From NCBI GenBank assembly GCA_015680685.1, contig MNCI01004971.1:1-23778 (forward strand): DNA of 23,778 nucleotides. Reading direction: 5' to 3'. The position numbers and the translations under genes were made by a program. Source of the DNA: Gnetum montanum. Its lineage: Eukaryota; Streptophyta; Gnetopsida; Gnetales; Gnetaceae. A model generated the notes under the pieces. That model was given only the letters and a program-made list of their open reading frames with translations, ran no database searches and was not told the origin of the DNA. This document shows positions 1 to 9,960 of this stretch, one piece after another (the stretch's first letter is position 1; each line of letters begins with the position of its first letter).

Positions 1-151
1 ACACAACTTGCGTTCAGGTACAAAGCTGCTCGAATAAAGATCCGGACTCCTACTGTGGGCACATGGAAAATATTCTATCTCTGGAGTGATCAAACTGCCA
101 AAGTTTCCCTACTTTAAGTCTAGGATGAGAAATGAGAGGAGTGTCGCCTCT

Positions 152-159
152 TATTTATA
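152..159 (-). promoter_or_regulatory. TATA box of left repeat
   Basis: TATAAATA on the minus strand, 19 bases downstream of the nearest palindromic box. The right copy has the same octamer 18 bases downstream of its box, so both sequence and spacing are conserved between copies. Transcription would run leftward out of the window. Confidence 0.6.
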
Positions 160-178
160 GATTTGGCGACGGACCGTG

Positions 179-196
179 ATATCGCGTACGCGATAT
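179..196. promoter_or_regulatory. Perfect 18-bp palindrome, TATA-proximal
   Basis: ATATCGCGTACGCGATAT is its own reverse complement, centred on GTAC at 186-189. It is a shorter copy of the 20-bp palindrome at 212-231. The core contains CGCG twice, which resembles the CGCG box bound by CAMTA factors; that binding is inference only. Confidence 0.7.
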
Positions 197-211
197 TGCA
201 GGGGACGACGC

Positions 212-231
212 GATATCGCGTACGCGATATC
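212..231. promoter_or_regulatory. Perfect 20-bp palindrome
   Basis: GATATCGCGTACGCGATATC is a perfect dyad. Its centre lies 34 bases from the centre of the neighbouring 18-bp copy, so the promoter-like region carries two tandem dyads. The right repeat has one near-complete dyad plus a partial GATATCAC half. Confidence 0.75.
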
Positions 232-300
232 ATGGTGCATGCAATATCACGTCTCATCACTCCTTGAAAACATGCCTTGCTTTGATTTGTAATAAAGCTA

Positions 301-1430
301 TTGTGGTAAAACTACTTTAAGTTGTGTTGCTTCGTGAATACTAAAAGTAATACTAAATTACCTATATGTGCATTTTTTATAAAACTAAAATATTGTAAGC
401 CTTATCCCATAGATGCTTTAATAGACTCTAGTGAAGAACTCTAACTAGCCAGATGACATATAATTCCAATAGATGCTTGGGAAGAATAAAAGGACTCATA
501 TAAAGTCTAATACCCAACACGTAGCAAGTAACCATAAGGCTTGTATTCCTATTAGATTAGAAAAAAATTAATTAAAATAAATGTTATTCATTGTAAAATG
601 AATAGTTATGATGTGCTTATTGGGACAAATATACAATTATCCCAACTTATGTTCAAATTCACGATGTAAAAATACCCAGACAACCAATGTATAACAATCA
701 AGTACCTCTCAAACAAATGCAAAGGAAAGAAGCTAATACGCAATGGGTAATTAATATGGTAAATAAATTAGCCAATGATTTTGGTAGTACTATCAATCAG
801 CTAAAAGAATTAGCTTCTAATGATCCAACTTGCTTTAGATATAAAAAGGAGCATTGGAGCTCAATTGATCTTTGAGAAGGTATATAGCTCAAGGCTAAAG
901 CTCATCACAATGGAATGCCACCATCCCTACAAAAAGAATGCCAAAAAGTTAATCATAATTCCTTTACTTGTGCTATTTTCTACCTCAATAAAACAGCGGA
1001 ACAAGTACAAGGTCAGAAACCAATTGTAAATTATAAACCATTGAATGACTTGATTAAACCAATCCAAAACCCCATACCCAATAAATATTCTCTTTCAAAG
1101 ATTACACATAGTAATGTTTATTCAAATTTTGATTTAAAATCATGCTTTTGGCATATCTACGTTCCACCCAGTAAGACATGGAAAACCACTATCCCTGAAG
1201 CTTTGTATGAATGGCCTGTCTTACCATTCAAAATAACACCACCACCATATTTTTAGAAATTATGAGTTTATATGATAGTATATATGGCTGCTATTTTAGT
1301 TATAAGCAAAACCCCTCAACACCTAGAGCATTTGAAAATATTCTGAAAACTTGTATATGAAAATGGGTTAGTCCAGTCCCCAACAAAAATGACAATTGCA
1401 CGGGACGAAATTGAATTTTAGGGCAATGGG
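301..1430 (+). pseudogene. Endogenous caulimovirid (pararetrovirus) fragment: protease + reverse transcriptase
   Basis: This is an old, broken piece of a Caulimoviridae polyprotein in the plant genome. Frame 1 (about 301-668) reads as a retropepsin-like aspartic protease: an ALIDS active-site segment at about 415-429 and a later DVLIG segment at 610-624, with several in-frame stops between. The reading then moves to frame 0. RT motifs follow: FYLNK at 978-992, NYKPLND at 1029-1049, FDLKS at 1128-1142 and YEWPVLPF at 1206-1229. In the same frame beyond a stop come YMAAIL at 1281-1298, SKTPQHLEHL, and SPTKM...EIEF ending near 1418. Stops lie at 873, 1254, 1263, 1344 and 1419. The two catalytic aspartates of the RT box read Ala-Ala. 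Movement protein, coat and RNase H are not seen. It cannot encode a working enzyme. Confidence 0.8.
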
Positions 1431-1463
1431 TAACACGTAAAATCTTCTGATCAATTTTTTTAC

Positions 1464-1517
1464 CTGAAAAGAGGCCTCCTTGTACCCAAACTCCTCCAAA
1501 ATGCCAATGCTTGACAT
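1464..1517 (-). other. Coding-like island ending at a CAG|GTAAAA donor
   Basis: On the minus strand an ATG opens 18 codons (MSSIGILEEFGYKEASFQ) that stop exactly at CAG followed by GTAAAA, a reasonable splice donor. The composition is protein-like, but I do not recognise a family, and a stretch this short can arise by chance. It sits immediately beyond the caulimovirid fragment, on the other strand. Confidence 0.2.
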
Positions 1518-1737
1518 CTTTACCTCAAAAAAGGCTTACAAACAACAACATTTTTTAAAATTTGGACCTGAAATCTAAGCCAATGTTTGAGCTCAACTGA
1601 CACGGAAAATATGATTGTCCGTCGGTGCTTCATGCTTTTAGATCTAAATTCAAATACCTGTTATGACTGAACTCCGACATTAGCAGTTGGGATCATAATG
1701 TGTAAATCGACCTGCATTGATTTATCGTGTCAAGCAA

Positions 1738-1839
1738 TCAATAATTTAAGTCGGACATACTAAACAGACAAATGGCTTCCTTATGACGCTCCCTCTCTCT
1801 CGTTATCACCCTTGCTTCTTGAGCTGTCATCCATTTATG
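1738..1839 (-). other. Candidate exon of an unidentified gene
   Basis: Minus strand, 33 codons plus TGA. An AG acceptor (TTATTTAAG) precedes it after a moderately T-rich tract, and an internal GTATGT could be a donor. The peptide is charged and helical (contains ARVITRERERHKEAICLF, ends SDLNY) and looks more like real coding sequence than random AT-rich DNA. Family not recognised. It lies beyond the WAP stop codon in the same orientation. Confidence 0.25.
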
Positions 1840-2135
1840 CTTAAATAACAGTAATTGAGATATCGTCCATGTTATGATTCAACAATCCAACAATATTAAT
1901 CAGAAATAAAATGAAGCAATGTAAATAAATATTAGAAAATTTAGAACCTCAATATTTTAACCAAGGCCGACTAAGGGCTTGATAAAATATATCTATTTTT
2001 TGATTTTGCAATTATTTGAATATCTTTTCCAATGGATGTTAAATTACAGGACAGCAGCTAAAGATATGATAGCACACGTAGCTCAAGCTGTAGTATCAGA
2101 GTCAGGATCATGTTCAATTTATTAATATGACGATT

Positions 2136-2213
2136 TTATAGTTGCGACTCTATATGCCTGCGGATGGCAATGGTCTTCCAGTTCCAAGGTTTCCAATCAT
2201 CACAACTAGCCTC
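2136..2213 (-). other. Short coding-like island
   Basis: Minus-strand open stretch of 25 codons plus TAA reading CDDWKPWNWKTIAIRRHIES in its middle. The tryptophan-rich, basic composition is unusual for random AT-rich DNA, but there is no start codon and no recognised family. A CAG at 2163-2161 after a pyrimidine-containing tract could be an acceptor in another reading. Confidence 0.15.
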
Positions 2214-2992
2214 ATGGGACTATCAACTATCTAAAGCGTGAGAGATTTTCTCGAAAGTAAGTTTAACAGGCAGCACAAGTTTTAGGCTTTCCCAAGTGCA
2301 ATTCTCAAAGTTAAAAGATAAATAAATTGCAGCAGGAAAAAGCTTAAAGTGAATTATATCAGAAGGATTCCAAGGCCTCTACATGAATGTAATGAGAAAA
2401 TATCAATTTCTTAAATGCAAATGTTTTCCTTCAACCCAACTAAAATGCACACTTACGTTGGCCCGCTGACTAGGGCACATTTTTAAGCAAACATATCTAT
2501 ACATAAAATTAACAGTAACTATACAAAACTAGAAACAAGGAAACTCAAGACTGGACGAATCCCAAGACATGTAGAACTCCAGCTTTACAATTACATATTG
2601 TGCATTGAACAGGTAAGAGCAGAACTTTTAACCAGCTGACCTCTTGCGTTACTGACAGTAAAGTATAACTGAACTGTCAATTAATAGTGAATGAAATAGT
2701 ACAAATCGATATTATTTTCAATAATTTCTTGCCGTGCAGTCACTTTGCACATTAAGTTCTGCTGTTCACTTCAATTACAGAAGCATGCAAATGTTCATAT
2801 AGGAATTCTCTGAGAAACAACATTAAAATTGCACGATACAACATATCCATTAACAGAGCTTAGCTGAGCACATAGGAAACATGATAAGCATTAAAAAAAT
2901 TCCAATTTTAAAAGGGAAATTCAGATTTTTTAATAATGAAATCAAATTAATGTGGTATATTCTAACCTTACAAATTGAGTCCAATATTACTA

Positions 2993-3061
2993 TTAGCAAT
3001 GTATTTCCAAATGAAAATTTTCCCACATCTCTTTTCTGATTAACTTCAAGAGGTCAAGTAT
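2993..3061 (-). CDS. WAP: WAP homolog, exon 4 (terminal coding exon)
   Basis: This exon completes the WPP domain-associated protein. It follows the acceptor TTTTGTATCCAG and starts in phase 0, matching the phase-0 end of exon 3. It encodes 22 residues (ILDLLKLIRKEMWENF, then HLEIHC) and a TAA stop. Joined to exon 3 the protein reads HYPG then ILDLLKLIRKE. That matches the conserved C-terminal end of plant WAP proteins, which as I recall it is HYPG followed by an EILKLVRREL-like helix. The match in content and phase, despite a 10.9-kb intron, is why I accept this distant exon. The last ten residues are not conserved as far as I know. Confidence 0.8.
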   Translation of the reverse strand: MLDLLKLIRKEMWENFHLEIHC

Positions 3062-3899
3062 CTGGATACAAAATACAGCCAATCATATACATGTCAATTC
3101 AGAGAAGAATAGTACACATTGAATAGAAATTACAGACAAAAGAAGAGAAAAAATTACAAACAAAAGATGACTTTAATATTTAAGAATCGAATGAACAACT
3201 AACTTGTTATCCCTCGTAATTTATATCTATTAACATCACAATCTGCATAAGCATCCATAGGCATTGTTTTAAACTAGTTTAGCTCTATATTTAGAATATG
3301 TATTTGTAATTTGGCCAAGAGAATCTTTTCCCTTAACGAAAAATCAAATCTAAGAATCAATTCTAAAAAATTTGTGTATAATGTAGGATGAAAATTTTGG
3401 GAAATATTATTTAGCACTAAATTATCAGTTTGGACAAAATATTTAGTATCACAGGAACTAAAACTCTCGAGGATTATGGATAAAATATAATATAATATTA
3501 TATGATCATGCCCTTCTACATGATTGGTAGTTGGCCTCTTGACCAAAAAAAACCCCTATAAGGTTATAACTTATTGGACCATAAGTCATGACTTCAGATT
3601 GACCTTGGATCATTGTTACCAGACTTCGATTTGAATTAGTTACCTCTTTTATAATCAAAATTTTTCCAAAGACCCATCAACTCAGCAAAACCAGTAAGAC
3701 ACAAAGCATAATGTTTGCAAAACTCTACAGAAACGGTTGCACTGAAGGAAAACATAAACATTGGCAAAACTCTTTATCAAAGTTGGTCAATATTTAAAAA
3801 TATGTTCATAAATCTCTGAATGCTAAATCAAGTTAATACAATATTTTTTTTCCTTTGGAAATAAGGTCAGGCAATTCATATTCACAGAAAATTAACGGC

Positions 3900-5470
3900 A
3901 TATTTACATCAAAGACCCCCTTCCAAAAACAGGCAGGAGAAGCACCTCCTACCCTCCCTGGCCCCTCCCCCGCCAATGGAACCCCAACCAAAAAACTTAG
4001 TTAAGGAACCATGACAACCATAACTAAAACCTGACTTGTCAAACCACCCTTTTCCTAGATCAAAACTTTGACCTACCCCTGGGCCACGCCTGGTACAAAC
4101 ATAGCCAACAACAAAACCCCTTATCCTTGGCGAGGAATAGCCACACAAGCACACCGATGTACCACCTTGCTATGAACCCTATCTAAGATAGACCAAAGCT
4201 TTACAAATGCAACGAAATTAGTAACTTGTTGGAAGTCCAAGAAATCCTGCTCCACCCTTGAGCATTCCGCATCCAGCAAGTCTTTAGTTTTGTCTGGGTG
4301 ATACTTCACAACCACTAGACAAATGTGTCTATGCAGCTCAGCCCAAGGTGTTTCCTGATGGACTCCCATCAAGTGGTATGGGCATCTACCCTGAGACAGC
4401 CACCTACACACCTCAACCTCATGGGCCTTCTCAAAACATTGCTATAGTTGAGACTCCTCTTGCAAAGCCTTCTCAGCCACCTCTTTCTCTGCCACCCCAC
4501 AATGCCTCTGTTCATTCCCTTCCTGGCAAATCTCTTCCTTTATCTTGTTGCGCAGCTCCTCTTCTTGTTCCTTCCACTTCTATGTTGCCTTATGCTCCAA
4601 CTCATGCCTAAGCTGCGCCAACTCCTCTTGATGTCGTTCCATTCAGCCTACATTTTCTCTCACCACTTCCATCTATCAGAGAATTCCGACCTCCAACTAA
4701 ATTCTCTCCTTCTCCCTCATCTGCTCCACAGCCTCCTCAATTAATAGCTTAACAGCCATAGACTTCGACTGGGCCAACACCTCATCAAGAACCTCCTACA
4801 AGATTGAAAACCCCAACCCCGCAGCACCCAACGGCAAGGTCATAGGCCACGCCCACCAACGATAGTATCTGTGTACCACCGATCACAGAACATAATTCTG
4901 CGGTGACATAGCCATCCACAAAGCAAAAATTAAACCAGCATGTCACCCAAGCTAACCCTTCTTCAGAGTCAATATGAAGAACCTTGGCAAATTCACATGA
5001 CATGCCTCTTTCATATAGTCAAGGAACGCGAAGTAAAGCCCTTGAAGATTCCAAACATTGGCCGATTGCACAAAATAGTGATCAACCAATTCCGCAGCCA
5101 CCTGCCACACCCCAATAGCATCGACCTCGGAACCTGGCCACTGGCCGTCCTGGGTCGGTGAACTAAGAAGAAAGCTAATGCATCTTGCAAACCCAAGCAG
5201 TGGGCAGGATGACTTCCCCAATAGCTAGAACCCCCAAATAACCACTAACTGCCTGCTCAGTTAGCTGAATAGTAACCCCTTGAAAGATAGTAGAATTGCC
5301 CTGCCAGTTGTAAAAACTGGCATCAAGTAGATCAAGATCATGCACAAGCAACGTTAACACCTCAACCCACCCCATCTGCTCAACAATGGCCCAAAGCTCT
5401 TGATTACGCCTAAAATGGCCCACCTCTGGTTCAAAAGTAGGCGTTACACCCATGGTAGCAAAAACTTCTA
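3900..5470 (-). pseudogene. Degenerate gag/transposon-protein-like ORF
   Basis: A long but broken minus-strand reading that changes frame several times. The N-terminal part (about 5440-5175) reads MGWVEVLTLL, DASFYNWQGN and FQGVTIQLTEQAVSGYLGV. This layout resembles the N-terminal domain of plant Athila-like ORF1 or putative plant transposon proteins. Pieces such as LVDHYFV and LQGLYFAFLDYMKE follow at about 5110-5010. A charged, coiled-coil-like part is suggested at 4770-4400, and a last fragment (KYHPDKTKDLLDAE, VEQDFLDFQQVTNF) at about 4310-4200. The end near 3900 is a G-rich stretch. It runs in frame from the LINE sequence above it, so it may be captured sequence or a separate insertion. 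The family call is an inference from pattern, not a search. Confidence 0.45.
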
Positions 5471-8286
5471 TCCACAGTCGTGTCGTGAGAAGAACCACTA
5501 GATTCGGAGATGGCGCTTTTTCTGGCTGAAACACTTTAGCGTTTCTAGCCTTCCACAACTGCCACAAAACCACCATAGTAAAGTTCCACCCATCACCAGC
5601 AAGGAACCAGAACAGCACACAACATGCCAAACCGCTGCAGTGAAAGGGCAACTTAAAAGCAAGTGAGCAACAATTTCCACATCATTCCAACCCATGGGAC
5701 ATAAATCATTATTGGTGATGCCCCTCCTCTTAAGGAACCATCGGATCAAAAGCACATCCTTCCATAATAACCAAATGAGGCATTTAATCTTTTCCAGCAC
5801 CTTCCCATGCCATAATTGCTTCCAACTATCTTGCAACTGGTACATCATTTTCAGCATATCTTTGGGTGGCAACCCCAAAGCACCCCCAAATGTCCCAACT
5901 CGTGTGCATGAATGCAAAGGTTATGCCACACATGGGAGTCATCAACGCTTGACACCCATGGCGTGTACTTGCGCCTCATCATTCGTGCCCAAGGGGGTTG
6001 ACACTCCTACAGCAAAGATAGATGATTTATGACCAGTCGGTGCCCCATTAAATTTACATCTTCAAATTTTAAAACACCTAAACCTCCAACCCGTTTCGGC
6101 CTCGCCACCTACTCCCAACTCACCAAATGCATTTTGTTTTCCCCTTTTCCCCCAACCAAATAAAATCTCTCCCCCAACCAAATAAAATCTCTGTTTGGGG
6201 TCCGGGGTGGGGGTTGTGGGGGCGGGTGGCGATGGTGGTGTAACCACTTATGCAACATACCTAGTCATTGTGATCAACACCATAGACGCTAGAATGATCT
6301 TACCATGCCATGATAAGAACCTGTTGGACCACTGCTCAATACTCCTTTGAAGACACATTACCAGCAACACCCAAGTACTGGGTAGACACCAAGAGAACAT
6401 GGGAACCCCCAAATAAGATTCCTTATCAACCCCCAACAATATCCCCAAAGATTGACATACTTGCCCTTGCACCTGAAAATCAGTATTGAAGAAGTGAATC
6501 GTTGACTTTGCCTGATTTGGCTAGAAGCCCACTTCCCCAGCCATCCTATCAAGCGCTTGATTAATCACTGAAGCCTAAGACACCATCACCCTAGTCATAA
6601 TAATTGTATCATCTGCATGGTATTCGGCCAAGCAAGAGTGTCCATCAAAATTCAACCCCCTCACTTCCTCCTTTGCCAGATTAACCTTCATCATATCCAT
6701 GATGATTATGAACAAATATGGTGACAATGGGTCACCCCGCCAAAGCCCTCTCAAAGGGGAGAAAAAACCCCAAAGCCTCCCATCCAGGTCAAAAGAATAG
6801 GCACTAGTATGTTGTAGACTCAGACAAAGATCAACGAAAAGTGGATGAATACCTTTACATAGCATAACATCCCTAAGAGCTTGCCAGCTAACCATGTTGT
6901 AGGCTTTGGCAATATCTAGCTTCACGCACATGCCTGGGAACCTCACCGCACAGATGGAATGCACAACTTCCTGCACCAAAAGGATCTGGTCCTAAATCAA
7001 CCACCCTTTTACAAATCCAACTTAATTATTTCCAACCAAAGCCAACATCAATGGTTGAAGCCATTTAACCAACACCTTAGCAAAGATCCGCAGCAAAGTA
7101 TTACACACCCCTATTGGATAGTAATGGGCAAGGAGCATCGGGCATGGAACCTTTGGCAACATAACTACCCTCAAATAATTGATCTCTCTTCGAACTTGAC
7201 CCTTTTGGAACATCAAATTAAAAGCATTCAACAAATTGGGGCCCAGGATGTCCATGAACTCCCTAAAGAATTTAATTGGCCAACCATCAGGCCCAGGAGC
7301 ACTCCCAGCTTTCATGGAGGCAATCGCCTTTGCTAGCTCCCTCGTAGAGTGCAAGAAGTTGCACATTGTACCGAGACCGACACAGGAAAAGAATCAACCC
7401 CAAACCAAATGACATTCCAGAAATTTTGTATCTCCTAGGCAATCTCATGCAGCTAGTGAACCACCATCAACCCTTTGTTCAATGACATAATTTGCTTCCT
7501 AGCATAGCTAGCTTTAGCAAATGCAAAGAAAAATTGCATGTTTGTAACCCACTCCTTGAGCCATCGAATTCTGGACCGCTCCCTCTAGTAAACCTCTTCC
7601 TATTCAAAGAATGTAACTCAAGCAGGATTGATCTCTCTTGCTCCTCCAGCACCTCCCCCCTCTCCTATCTATGCTGAATTTTAGCAAGTTGAGATTGTAA
7701 CCTACATCGAGTTCCGCAGAAAGGGTACTTAAGCTCTAGAGGCAAGCCTTTTATCTCCTTTTTTAGAGATTGAAGGCCAGTCTTTAAAAAATCCCATAGG
7801 TCCAACAGAGATGTCTCATACTCTGTCCAGACATGCTCCACTAGAACCTGCAACCAAGGTTTCTGCAACCAAACGAGCTCAAAGTGGAAAGGAACCAACG
7901 ATGGCCACCAGGAAGGTCGAAAAGAACACACAAGAGCTCGGTGATCTAAAGCCTGTCGTGGCTTGCAAGTGGGCACCACCTCAAAATTTTGGAATAGGTC
8001 AAGATGAAGCTAGGCCTGGTCAATCTGAGACAACACCAAACTGACCCCACTTTGCCAATTGCTCCAAGTAAATTGGCCTCCCTAGAGCTCTAAGTCAACC
8101 AAGTTATGGCAACACAAAAACACAAGGAAATCCTCACCACCAGAAGGAGAGGTCATGTCCAGTCCTTCCCCCAAGCACATCTTCTCCCATGAATGGAGCC
8201 ATTGGTTAAAGTCTCCAATAAGAATCCATTTTTGTACCTCCGACACTCTTTGAACCACCCTCGTTAGCTCATGGAGTCTGTCCTTC

Positions 8287-8362
8287 CATCACTACAACCC
8301 ATAAAAATTAGTCACCCAAAGGCCCATCACTACAACCCATAAAACTTAGTCACCCAAAGGCC
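8287..8362 (+). repeat. 38-bp tandem duplication
   Basis: CATCACTACAACCCATAAAA begins both copies, 8287-8324 and 8325-8362. They differ at one base (A versus C). The duplication lies in the endonuclease region of the LINE, where 38 bases shifts the frame. Confidence 0.9.
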
Positions 8363-8424
8363 CTTTGATATTAGAAAAATTGTGAGGCTCCACGGAGACT
8401 CATCAATTACTTGGACCAGCACAT

Positions 8425-8450
8425 CCCCCCCCCCCCCCCCCCCCCCCCCC
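8425..8450 (+). repeat. Poly(C) run of 26
   Basis: Uninterrupted homopolymer of 26 C on the plus strand (26 G on the LINE sense strand), within the endonuclease domain between QETKLN and GDFN. The spacing of the flanking motifs is about normal, so it seems to have replaced or expanded a short G-rich codon stretch. Its true length is uncertain in sequencing. Confidence 0.9.
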
Positions 8451-8789
8451 AAGCCTGCCACGACAATGCACAAATGAACAATGCTAGCCTGGCCACCTAA
8501 GCAAACGACAATTCAATGCATTCAGCTTAGTTTCTTGAAGATAGACCTCCTCAAGGATCTTCTGGGACCCGAGGTCAATCTCCAACTGCACCTTCTTAGT
8601 TTGCATCTTTTGATCGAAAGGCCTGCCTAGCCGCTTGGGCTCACTAGTGACTAAAAACCCCAAATGATCTTCTTTGAATAGGTCCTTAGCCACAAAACCC
8701 TTCAAAGTGGAGACCCATTCTCCAAGAGGGGGGAGCTCAACACCACCCATTTCCACTGCAACAGCCTATTCTGCAACCACTAGAGTGGC

Positions 8790-9960
8790 TACATCCTAAC
8801 CTTGGGTGGCAACCCCTACGCCATTAGGCATCTCATTACCCATACTAGCCTTTTGCTACGTCTTCTCTAGGGAGGCCGCATTTCCACCTCCACAATGGGC
8901 CACCATACCACCATCACCCCGTTGCTTATCCACCTCTCCCAAAAGGCCCATCAGGGCAAGCGAGACCCTTCCTTTCCAACCTACCAACATCCATCCTCCA
9001 TCCTCCCCAATCCCCATCCTACCATCTGAGCCCTTTGGTGGAGGACGTACCTTGTAGTCTTGAGATTGATGGTTAGTCTTACCACACTTCGTGCATGCTC
9101 GAGACCAAGTTTTCAACACCAGTGGAGTGTTAGGTTGTAACATGTTTTCGTACTCCACCATGAGATGCTCTTCACACATCGGAAACTCCAAAATGACCTC
9201 TTTTAACAAGTTGGCTGGGGAGAGGGACCCCTAGACACAAAACCTCGTATATCACATCCTCTCCTTCGACATAGTAAATTTATCAAAGATAAACTCTCCA
9301 AATTGGCAGGCCAAAGTCCGGAGAAATTCCTTGATCCATAGTTCCTAAGGCACCCCGACCACTCGAACCCACAAGGGGGCCCAAGAAAACAAGTCAACCT
9401 CTTTGTGCACCCTAGGGTGCCACAACATGAGCGCTAAACCTCTCACCCCAAAAAACCAAGGGCCTCCAAGCAGAACCTTGTTCCTGTCAACCGTAGATCT
9501 AAACACAAACAATAACAGACAACCTGCCAAAGACCTAACTTGCACATCCAAAATGAACTAGGTAGCAATAGCCTATTTACAAATTAGATCAAGCGGAGGC
9601 CGAGAACCCAATGAGACTCATCTCCATGGTATGCAAACCCTAAACTAAAGCCCCCTTGACCTTCATCCTCATAGAAGTTCCACTCCTCACTACCTCCTCC
9701 ACACCCCTAGAGCCCACCCCTTCTACACCCAGAGACTACGATCCCCCTCCGCTACCCACTTTGCCTACCTCCAATCCATCCCCTTGGCTACGACTAGCCC
9801 GAGCTGTCCCAAGCCCTGTCTCATAACCAGCACTCCCCGCAACCCCACCCCCACGTCCAGCCTTGCTTCCTCTACCATGCCCACTCTAGCTCCCACCGCC
9901 CACTCTGCTTCCATCACCACAACTGCTCCCGCTGCCAACCCCCATCTGTGCAATTCTCAT
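8790..9960 (-). pseudogene. LINE ORF1: Gly-rich N-terminus, DUF4283-like domain, CCHC knuckle
   Basis: An ATG at 9960-9958 opens a glycine/serine-rich N-terminus (MRIAQMGVGSGSSCGDGSRV), soon interrupted by a stop. DUF4283-like signature follows at about 9520-9345: LLLFVFRSTVDRNKVLLGGP then WFFGVRGLALMLWHP and WAPLWVRVVGVP. The zinc knuckle at about 9110-9060 reads CTKCGKTNHQSQDY. It has C-x2-C-x4-H-x4 but a Tyr in place of the last Cys. Such ORF1 proteins bind LINE RNA. Frame changes near 9350 and 9205 and the lost knuckle ligand show that it is dead. Confidence 0.75.

Larger units (their letters stand above)
1..290 (-). repeat. LTR/promoter-like repeat, left copy (truncated by window edge)
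   Basis: Read on the minus strand, this block aligns base by base with the plus-strand block at about 23500-23778. Shared landmarks in the same order are a GATGAGACG motif, boxes built on GATATC...GTACGCGATATC, a TCTATAAATAAGA TATA segment, a CAGTTTGATC...TCNAGAG.TAGA stretch, and CTTTATTCGAG followed by a GTAC.TGAAC tail. Two copies with a TATA box and a conserved downstream leader fit the U3-R part of an LTR, or a promoter/leader unit of a pararetrovirus. I cannot tell which, because no primer-binding site or terminal TG..CA is visible before the window ends. The family is not recognised. Confidence 0.6.
1431..2992. other. Region downstream of WAP: 3' UTR plus unexplained sequence
   Basis: AT-rich sequence with no long ORF. 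The part just below 2993 should contain the WAP 3' UTR on the minus strand. I found no strong polyadenylation signal near the stop; an AATAAA on the minus strand at 2118-2123 is one weak candidate. Three short coding-like islands on the minus strand (2213-2136, 1839-1738, 1517-1464) are listed separately. Confidence 0.4.
5480..8600 (-). pseudogene. LINE ORF2: APE endonuclease + reverse transcriptase + zf-RVT
   Basis: Endonuclease: QETKLN at about 8537-8520, ILIGDFN with GDFN at 8216-8205, and DHRALV plus PFHFELVWLQKP at about 7950-7850. RT: SAPGPDGWPIKFF near 7310-7270; KLDIAKAYNMVSW at about 6922-6884, where the second Asp of the usual KAYD is Asn; RGLWRGDPLSPYLFII at about 6760-6705; and HADDTIIM with ADD at 6616-6608, so the catalytic Asp pair is kept. 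zf-RVT: LWHGKVLEKIKCLIWLLWKD and HLLLSCPF at about 5810-5650. The LWQLWKARNAKVF segment follows at about 5560-5520. At least five frame changes break the reading. A run of 26 G (minus strand) interrupts the endonuclease. Confidence 0.85.
5480..9960 (-). mobile_element. L1-type LINE retrotransposon, near full length, decayed
   Basis: Minus-strand non-LTR retrotransposon with the usual plant L1 order: ORF1 with a DUF4283-like domain and a CCHC knuckle (about 9960-8790), then ORF2 with APE endonuclease, reverse transcriptase and zf-RVT (about 8600-5480). Both ORFs are cut by stops and frameshifts, so it is not autonomous. The expected poly(A) tail is not found at the end of ORF2; the sequence instead runs into a gag-like reading. 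The element lies in WAP intron 3 in sense orientation. I could not define target-site duplications by eye. Confidence 0.85.

Noticed and set aside
1-240. Spaced palindromes as a CRISPR array
   Set aside because: Only two dyads 34 bases apart, next to a TATA box in a plant repeat; no repeat-spacer structure.
3274-3546. 90-codon minus-strand ORF as a gene or WAP terminal exon
   Set aside because: Low-complexity, AT-driven composition and no family match. The exon at 3061-2993 gives the conserved C-terminus with correct phase.
4348-4744. Plus-strand Pro/Leu-rich ORFs
   Set aside because: Antisense to the degenerate gag-like reading; no domain seen.
8806-9057. Plus-strand Pro-rich ORF
   Set aside because: Antisense to the Gly-rich part of LINE ORF1.
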